The translations under genes were made by a program, and so were the position numbers. Below are positions 57,632 to 64,000 of a DNA stretch of 64,000 nucleotides, in pieces (positions within the stretch are counted from its first letter, which is position 1; every line of letters starts with the position of its first letter). Below the pieces are notes generated by a model, which made no database searches, had not been told where the DNA came from, and saw nothing but the letters and a program-made list of their open reading frames with translations. Origin of the DNA: Papilionanthe hookeriana x Papilionanthe teres. Taxonomy: Eukaryota; Streptophyta; Magnoliopsida; Asparagales; Orchidaceae. The stretch covers positions 19,615,625-19,679,624 of the forward strand of contig CM040427.1 of assembly GCA_022702705.1 (NCBI GenBank). The letters run 5' to 3'.

Positions 57632-59829
57632 GCCATGGCTAGAGAGCTTCCCAGGATCAATTGAAGGCTGGGATCAGCTGCTCAGAGGAGGAGAAGAGCT
57701 GTGGAGTCCAATTGGAATGGGAGAGCTCAACAAGGGAGTTTGGATATTTTTGGCTCACATAGAGCTCTCGGCCTGGTGTTTTCCGGCGACCAAGGTGGTG
57801 TTCCAGCCAGGGTCATGTCACACTCATGATCAGTGAGGTCAAGAAGGGGTTTGGTGAATTCAATTGGTTGCTACCATGTGTAAAGGGTTTGATTTAAATG
57901 GTATGGGGGAAGATTGCATTTTGGGCTTAAAATTGTCAAGCAATGGAAATGGGTTGGGTGCACCTCCCCAAGGCTTGATTTTGAGCTGAGGGAATCAATT
58001 GGGTCAGCTAGCAAAGGGTGGTGAAGTTCCCATCAAAATTGTTTGGATTAATCTTGGGTTAAGGGGAATCATGGAAAGGGTTAATGAATTTTTAAAGGGT
58101 ATTTAAAGGCCCTCCTCCTTTTTCCATTTAGGGAGTGGTGACAAGTCAAAGCACTCATGGCTTCATATGGCTTGTCCATGGCTTGCTCATGGCTTCATTT
58201 GGCTCACTTTTGGCTTGGAAAATGTTGGCTCACTTGCATGAGAAAGGATTTTGGAATTTTTTTGATATCTTGATGAAAATTTGGATGAAACTTGATTTGG
58301 AATGGTTTAATGATGACTTTGAAAGTTAGGGAAGATTTTAATTGAATGCATTATCAAGAGGAATGTCATGTGGGCCTTGGAATAGGTTTTTGGGCTTTTT
58401 AAATTTGGTAAAGATGGGCTTTAAAAATGTTTCAAGAAGATGAGCTTTTAGGTTTTAAAATAAAATTTTGGATAAAAAATTTGGTAAAAGGTTGTGTCAA
58501 ATAAATGTTGCATTTTGTTTTGGAATGTGTTATGAATGTTTTAGAAGAGAATTGGGGTCATTTGGAGTTGATTTGGGTCTTTTAATAATAGGGTCAAAGT
58601 GGATCAAATTGGGCTAACTTGGGCTAAAGTTGGGATAACATTGGTTTTGATGTGAAATTAATGTTGCAAAGTGTTTAAGGAGGTGTGAAAAAGAGTTTTC
58701 AGTTTTGGTTGAGTGTTAATTTTGGAATTTGGGTTTGTTTGGGTTCATGATTAGTCTAGGCCAATTTGGGGAATTTTGGTTTGAGTTAGGCTTGAGCGGA
58801 GTTTGGGTTCAAATATTGGGTAAATTAAGTTAGATTTTTGTTTGTGGGGATGTTAGGAAGGTTTAAAAATAAATTTGGGGAAAATTGGGTGACATTTGGG
58901 TTCAATTTGGGATGGATTGGGTTAATTGGTCACTTTGGGCCTTAAGGGCCAATTTAGGATTTTTTAATCAAACTAGGTTAAATTGACAAAATTAGGGTAG
59001 GTGGTATTTGAAGAAAATGATGTAGATAATATTTTGGAAGTTTTGGGATTTTTTGAGAATTTTTGAATTTTTGGAATTTTAGGCTATTTAGGGTACATGG
59101 AGAGTACATGAAGGGTATTGGGGGCTATTTTTGGAAATTTTGATATATTTGGTCATGAATGATCAATTTGAGTGGTGGGGAATGTTTAGGATTGATTTTG
59201 AGAAATCTTGTTTAATTTAGGCAATTTTGGGAATTTTGGACAACTTCAAGGTATTTGGTAGGTTTGGTGGGTTTAGGGCCCCGGGGGTCAAAAATTGAAA
59301 TTTGGGAAAAATGAAGATTGATTAAATGTGAGTAAAATGAAACCATTTAGGTTCAGCCAAGAAGCCATGTTAAGCTCACAAGAGCCATGAGAGGACTCAT
59401 TTTAGGCACTCAATATGTTGTTCCTAACCCTCTTAACTAGGGGCTTAGGGGTTGAGGCCCATCCATATGAGTTACCTACATGAGTCAGGGAGTTGAGTTG
59501 GGTGAGAGTGGTTTTAGGGTTTAGAATGTATGTGAGAGTGTAGTGTGTGCAAGCTGACCCTCACCAAGACCAGACCACCCAGGGTAATCCTAAGGCCAAA
59601 GAATCCTATTGGAACTCATCCTTGAACCTCCACATTTGACTTTTAACCTTCCAAAGAGGCTTGGAGGTTTATGGTCATCTATGTAGGGTTCAAGAAGAGT
59701 AAAGTGGTGTTTGAATTTCTAAGTGGTGGGCTCCATTTCAAATCCTCTAGGATAGTCAAAGGGAAAACCTATGGCTAGATTCTAAGCACTAAGAGGAAAG
59801 GAAAGACCTCACCAAAAATGAGGTCAACA

Positions 59830-59834
59830 AGTCT
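59830..59834. repeat. Target-site duplication AGTCT, right copy
   Basis: Directly after the CAACA end of LTR E; matches 51688-51692. Confidence 0.9.
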
Positions 59835-60400
59835 ATGTATGAGAAATTTAATCATTATATACATGTTATGGCCCAAACTCCAATCTTTAATTCTAAGATC
59901 GAGGATTTAGTGGTAAAAGAAGTATATGGTGATGATAAAAACTCAATTAAATTTAGACTTGGCTCTACTTCTTCTAGTACTTAAACCAATGTAAAATTAG
60001 AAGATAAAAATCTTGCAAAATCAATAAAATCCTTTTTGAGTTGTATTCTCTTTGGGCACAAAAATTTATTTATAATAGTTTAATGCTCAAACAATGTTCT
60101 TTAAAACAACCACACTTTATTGAACAACTGTGGGATAACAATACAAAAACCCTAAGTCTAAAGGGGGTATTGGATTTGGAACTCTAGAACCCTTAGATGA
60201 TACTGAATTTTTCCTAGTCTTTACCAAAGAACTTAATTCTGAACAAACATCTGATCTCCTAATTAATGATGCTCCTCCAGAAAGGGATGAAGAAATTAAA
60301 TCGACAGTTCATGAATTGAAAGAAATAAATTTAGGTACTAATGAAAACCCAAAACCAACTTTCATTAGTTCATTCCATAATGACATGGAAGCAAAATAAA
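59835..60400 (+). pseudogene. Protease-RT linker and RT start of host element
   Basis: Begins MYEKFNHYIHVM, the continuation of the frame before LTR E, and carries KIEDLVVKEVYGD, matching the element-2 linker at 15477-15124. Further on, EEIKSTVHELKEINLGTNE and KPTFISSFHND match the start of the element-2 RT segment (EEIKSTIDELTEVNLGTSE). Frames change at least twice and several stops occur, so no protein is encoded. Confidence 0.8.
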
Positions 60401-61780
60401 TAACTCAACTGTTGAAAGAATACAAAGACTGCTTTGCCTTGACTTATGACGAAATGCCTTGGCTAGTTTCATAAGTCGCAGTCCATAAACATAGAATAAA
60501 TTAAATTGCAATCCCTGTTAAACAAGCTCCAAGAAGGATGCATGTTGAAATAGAACAACAAGTCATTGCCTAAGTTAATAAATTAATTAAGGCTATTATT
60601 ATACGAGAAGAAAATTATCCGACATGGCTGGCAAATTTAGTGTCGTTTAAAATGAAAAATGGCCAAACCAGGGTCTATATAGACTTCAGAGATTTAAACA
60701 AAGCCTGTCAGAAGGATGAATTTCCTTTACCAATCCCACAATAGACGGTCGACATAGCATCCACACATGTAACAGTTTCTTTTATGGATGGATCAGCAGG
60801 ATACAATCAAATAAACATGTTTCCAGAAGATGAATCAAATACAGCCTTCAGGATACCCATATGGATATACTGTTACAAAGTTATGTCATTTGGATTGAAG
60901 AATGCTGGTGCAACCTAGCAAAGAGCCATGACACCGATTTTCGATGAACTCGTACACAATCAAGTCAAATGTTCTGTGGATGATTTGGTTGTTAACAATA
61001 GATAAAAATATGATCATTTGTACGATTTGAGAATTGTCTTTAAATGATTATGTCAACATAACCTTAATATGAATCCCTTAAAGTGTGTTTTCTTTGTCAC
61101 TTCAGAGAAATCTTTAGGATTTATTGTTCGACATCGTGGGATTGAAATTGATCCCCTCAAAATCGAAGCCATCCTAAATATGCCTCCTCCTAAAAATTTA
61201 ACTCAATTGCGATCCATTTAGCCTCTCACTGCCCTAACTAGACAAAATACCAAATTCGTGTGGGATGAAAAATTACCAACTCGCCTTTGAAAACATCAAA
61301 TAATATTTAACAACACCTCTTGTCTTAGCAGCCTCTGTGTTAGGAAGACATCTAATCCTTTACACTTCAGAATTGGACAATTCTCTTAGAGCGTTACTAG
61401 CCTAAGTAAATGACGAGGGAAAAGAAAATGTATTATCTTATTTAACCCGCTGCTTGGTTTCAACTGAAATAAAATATCCAACATTTGAAAAGCATTGCTT
61501 AGCTTTGATTTTCATAGTTCAAAAGCTAAGGCACTATATGTTTTCTCATAAAGTTACACTTATTTGAGGAGTTAACCCATTACAATACTTGATGACATGA
61601 CCGACACTTTATAGAAGATTAGCAAGATGGGCAATGATACTGCTCCAATTCAAAATAATATTTGTGCTACTACGTGCTATTAAAGGACAAAAGTTGATAG
61701 AATTCTTAGCAGCACACCCAATTCTGATTGGATCACCTCTTAATAATGATTTACGTGATGAACAGATATAAGAAATAAAA
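60400..61780 (+). pseudogene. Reverse transcriptase and first RNase H of host element
   Basis: Readable in fragments: YPTWLANLVSFKMKNG, VYIDFRDLNKACQKDEFPLP, FMDGSAGYNQI, MSFGLKNAGAT, then SVDDLVV where the catalytic YxDD box has Ser for Tyr. GLIVRHRGIEIDP-like and MPPPKNLTQLRS follow, then a short deletion (about 55 bp compared with element 2) before LTALTRQNTKFVWDE. The RNase H part has many frame changes. More than ten in-frame stops make it a clear pseudogene, much older than the copy at 13407-15024. Minus-strand frames here are shadows. Confidence 0.85.
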
Positions 61781-61804
61781 AATTCAAACATACAATGATG
61801 AGAA

Positions 61805-62240
61805 TTGTACTTCGATGGAGCGCCATCTACTCGAAAGGAAAAATACAAGAAGACAATCACACCAGACAAAGCTGGAATAGGATTAATTTTCATTACTCCA
61901 TACAGAACAATGAAGTCGTTTTCTTATCATCTGACTGAATCGTGCACGAATAATGAAACTAAATATGAAGCGCTCATAACCGGTCTGGAATTGACAATAC
62001 TAATGGAAATAAAAAATATCAACATCTTCAAAGACTCTCAATTGACCATTAACCAAATTGCAGGCAAATACAAGACTTTGAAACCTCGACTAGAACAATA
62101 CTTCAGTTACACTCTAAAACCACTTTAGCAAATTCTTGATGTAGCTTTCTTCTTAATTCCGAGACGAGACAATTCTTTAGCATATGCCTTGGCAAAACTT
62201 GAGAAAGAATTTGATTTTCCAGAAGAAGACGACATTCTGA
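61805..62240 (+). pseudogene. Second RNase H of host element
   Basis: The open segment 61805-62128 has YFDGAPSTRKEKYKK, AGIGLIFITPY, ESCTNNETKYEALITGLEL and NIFKDSQLTINQIAGKYK, the archaeal-type RNase H seen at 12950-13400. The second acidic position keeps Glu (KYEAL) and the third keeps Asp (KDSQL). It continues with stops to NSLAYALAKLEKEF near 62210. It confirms the dual RNase H layout in the host. Confidence 0.85.
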
Positions 62241-62389
62241 TTTCTATAAAATGACGACAAGTTTTTTCCTAAACTGACAAGGACAATCTGCACAAAATTG
62301 GTAAAGACACAATAGTGACAATAATTGACGAAGATAAGGATGATTGGCGACAATTAATTATTTAATATTTACAAATCGGAAGGTTACTC

Positions 62390-62860
62390 AAAAACAATTC
62401 TATCGCAACTCAAATTAGACAAAGAGCATTTTCCTATGCTCTAGTGAATGATATGCTTTACAAACGATCTTTTAACCAAATATGGTTAAGATGTCTAAAC
62501 CAATCTGAAGCTCAAGAGATTGTTAAAGGAGTTCATTTAGGTCTATGTGGTGCACACCAATCTGGTCCTAAAATGAACATGAAAATAAAAGGAATGGGAT
62601 ATTACTGGCCAACAATGATGACCGATTGTCTTAAAATTGCAAAGAAATGTCATCAATATCAGATACATGAAGTGGTCTTACATCAGCCGCCGAATGTATT
62701 ACATTCAACTATTGCATCTTGGCCATTTAAATGTTGGGGCACAGACATAGTGGGCCCTATAGAACCTTCATCATCTAAAGCCATCGATTCATTCTAGGAG
62801 CCACTGATTACTTCTCTAAATGGACAGAAGCAATACCACTCAGAGAAGTTAAGGCAGAAC
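62390..62860 (+). pseudogene. Integrase of host element, cut by LTR F
   Basis: The open segment 62444-62797 has WLRCLNQSEAQEIVKGVHLG, LCGAHQSGPKMN, GYYWPTMMTDC and CHQYQIHE, in which the second Cys of the zinc site is replaced by Tyr, then WGTDIVGPIEPSSSK with the first catalytic Asp. After a frame change it continues with ATDYFSKWTEAIPLREVKAE and stops at 62860, where an LTR begins. The second Asp, the Glu and the C-terminal domain must lie beyond the right edge. Confidence 0.85.
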
Positions 62861-64000
62861 TGTTGACCTCATTTTTGATGAGGTCTTTTCTCTTCTCTCT
62901 CCTTAGTACTTAGGATCTAGCCATAGGCTTTTCCTTTGACTAATCTTAGAGGACTAGAAATGGAACCCACCATTTAGAAGTTCAAACACCTCTTGGCTCC
63001 CTACAAACCCCACAAGCTTGATTATAGACCCCTAATCACCTAGAGGGTTGAAATCAAATGTGGAGGTTTAAAGGATGAGTTCCCTATAGGACTTCTTGGC
63101 CTTAGGAATACCATGGATGGTCTGGTCTGGTGAGGGTTGACTTGCACATACACTACACTCTCACACACATTCCAAGTCCTAAAACCACACTCTCACCCAA
63201 CTTGACTTCCTGACTCATGTAGGTAATTCAAATGGATGGTCCTTAACCCCTAAGCCCCTGGCTAAGAGGGTTAGGAACAACATAGTGAATGCCTCAAATG
63301 AGTGCTCTCATGGCTCATATGGGTTTAATATGGCTTCATGGCTCAACCAAAGTGATTCCATTTTGCTCAAATTTGATCAATTTTCAATTTTCCAAAATTT
63401 CAATTTTTGACCCCCCGGGCCCTACTCCTACTGAACTACCAAAAGCCCTTGAAATTACCCAAAATTTACAAAATCACCTAAATTACCCAAAATTCATCAA
63501 AATCAATCCAAAACATTTCCACCCACTCAAATTTATCATCCATAGCCAAAAATACCAAAAATTCCAAAAGTACCCCTCCAATACCTCCAAATACCCAAAA
63601 TGCCCTTCTTAGCCCAAAAATCTAAAAATTCAGCAAATTCCCAAAAAATTCTAGAAAATCCCAAATATTCCCAATTTCATTTTGTTTAACTACACCATAG
63701 GCTAATTTTTCCAATTTACCCCACTGTTACCAAGACTCCCAATTTGACCCATTTTAAACCCAAGTGAACCCAATGTCAAACCAAACAACCCCAATTGACC
63801 TCAATTTTGGTATAATTCAATTCTAAACTTCACTTAAACATCCACAATATCAATTTAGACGAAATACAAGTCCAATTTGATTGACATTTGAGCCCAATTT
63901 CAATTTGAAGCCTAAGGCCCAATTTTGGCCCATGACCTAAACCTAGCTCAAACCCATCCAATTCAACTCCAATTGGCCCCAAATCTTTTCTAAAACCTTC
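62861..64000 (+). mobile_element. LTR F, same giant-LTR family, cut by window end
   Basis: Starts TGTTGACCTCATTTTTGATG and follows LTR C in order (CTTAGTACTTAGGATCTAGC, the CCACACTCTCACCCAACTTG area, then CCCAAA-rich U3). The 5 bp before it are AGAAC (62856-62860), the predicted target duplication. Whether it is a solo LTR or the 5' LTR of a full element cannot be told. The open frame 63289-63612 is compositional and parallels a similar one in LTR C (36857-37126). Confidence 0.88.

Larger units (their letters stand above)
51693..59829 (-). mobile_element. 8.1 kb solo LTR E
   Basis: Starts TGTCGGCATATTTTTAGG and ends AAAATGAGGTCAACA, flanked by AGTCT on both sides, with no internal region. 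It differs from the other copies in two ways: the pentamer array is absent, and a segment of about 1.0 kb is tandemly duplicated (53223-55150). Shared parts are the hairpins at 51911-51938 and 52084-52105, the 26-nt block (53236-53261), GC-rich patches (56820-57020, 57770-57800), the promoter box (57624-57631) and the G/T-rich U3. The terminal hairpin has one mismatch (CTCACC for CTCATC). No gene is supported. Confidence 0.9.
27501..62860 (+). mobile_element. Host Tat-like retrotransposon, interrupted and decayed (element 3)
   Basis: A plus-strand element with 5' LTR (27501-33216, left part lost to the element-2 insertion), PBS (33222), ORF1, gag, RT, two RNase H domains and integrase. Its coding sequence is homologous throughout to element 2 but far more decayed. 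It is interrupted at 35772-50817 (solo LTR with another nested inside), at 51693-59829 (solo LTR) and from 62861 (LTR F). The frame resumes across each of the first two gaps once one target-duplication copy is removed. The 3' LTR is outside the window. It is the oldest visible layer, because every other Tat-type unit sits inside it or its LTR. Confidence 0.85.

Overview
This window is plant nuclear DNA made entirely of nested LTR retrotransposons. I see no cellular protein gene, rRNA, tRNA or CRISPR array. The assignment to a seed plant with a large, repeat-rich genome rests on the element types: one Athila-like Ty3/gypsy element, and several members of a Tat/Ogre-like lineage with two RNase H domains, an ORF upstream of gag and exceptionally long LTRs. 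The species cannot be named from the sequence.

Layout. (1) 1-10624, minus strand: an Athila-like element entering from the left edge. It has a 1.6 kb 5' LTR (8994-10624), a tRNA-Asp-type primer binding site, decayed gag, protease, RT, RNase H and integrase (8889-3962), then two diverged env-like/plant-transposon ORFs (3443-2236 and 1374-216). Its 3' LTR is outside the window. (2) 10625-27500, minus strand: a Tat-like element with a 7.1 kb 5' LTR (20419-27500), PBS, upstream ORF1, gag, protease, RT, two RNase H domains, integrase and a downstream ORF. The Athila-like element lies against its 3' part and probably inserted there. (3) 27501-62860, plus strand: an older related Tat-like host element. 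Its 5' LTR (27501-33216) carries a 2.4 kb drifting minisatellite. Its degenerate coding region is cut into pieces: 33453-35771, 50823-51692 and 59835-62860.

The gaps in the host are giant LTRs of the element-2 family. One solo LTR (35772-36307 plus 43929-50817, minus) sits in gag with target duplication GTAAT, and is itself split by a second solo LTR (36308-43923, plus) with target duplication GTATC. A third solo LTR (51693-59829, minus, target duplication AGTCT) sits between gag and RT. A fourth LTR (62861 to the window end, plus) interrupts integrase. Removing an insertion and one target-duplication copy rejoins the host reading frame, which supports this reading.

The most notable points are: a 15-bp odd palindrome repeated in 21-22 bp-phased pairs, both in the Athila U3 and ahead of both env-like ORFs; LTRs of 7-8 kb in which about 5 kb appears to be transcribed leader; two conserved RNA-hairpin candidates in that leader, one with a compensatory change in the host; a 26-nt block flanked by AG and GT in every copy that may be a leader microexon; and a minisatellite whose monomer shifts from 79 to 76 to 81 bp. 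All coding regions carry stops or frameshifts, so these copies are not autonomous.
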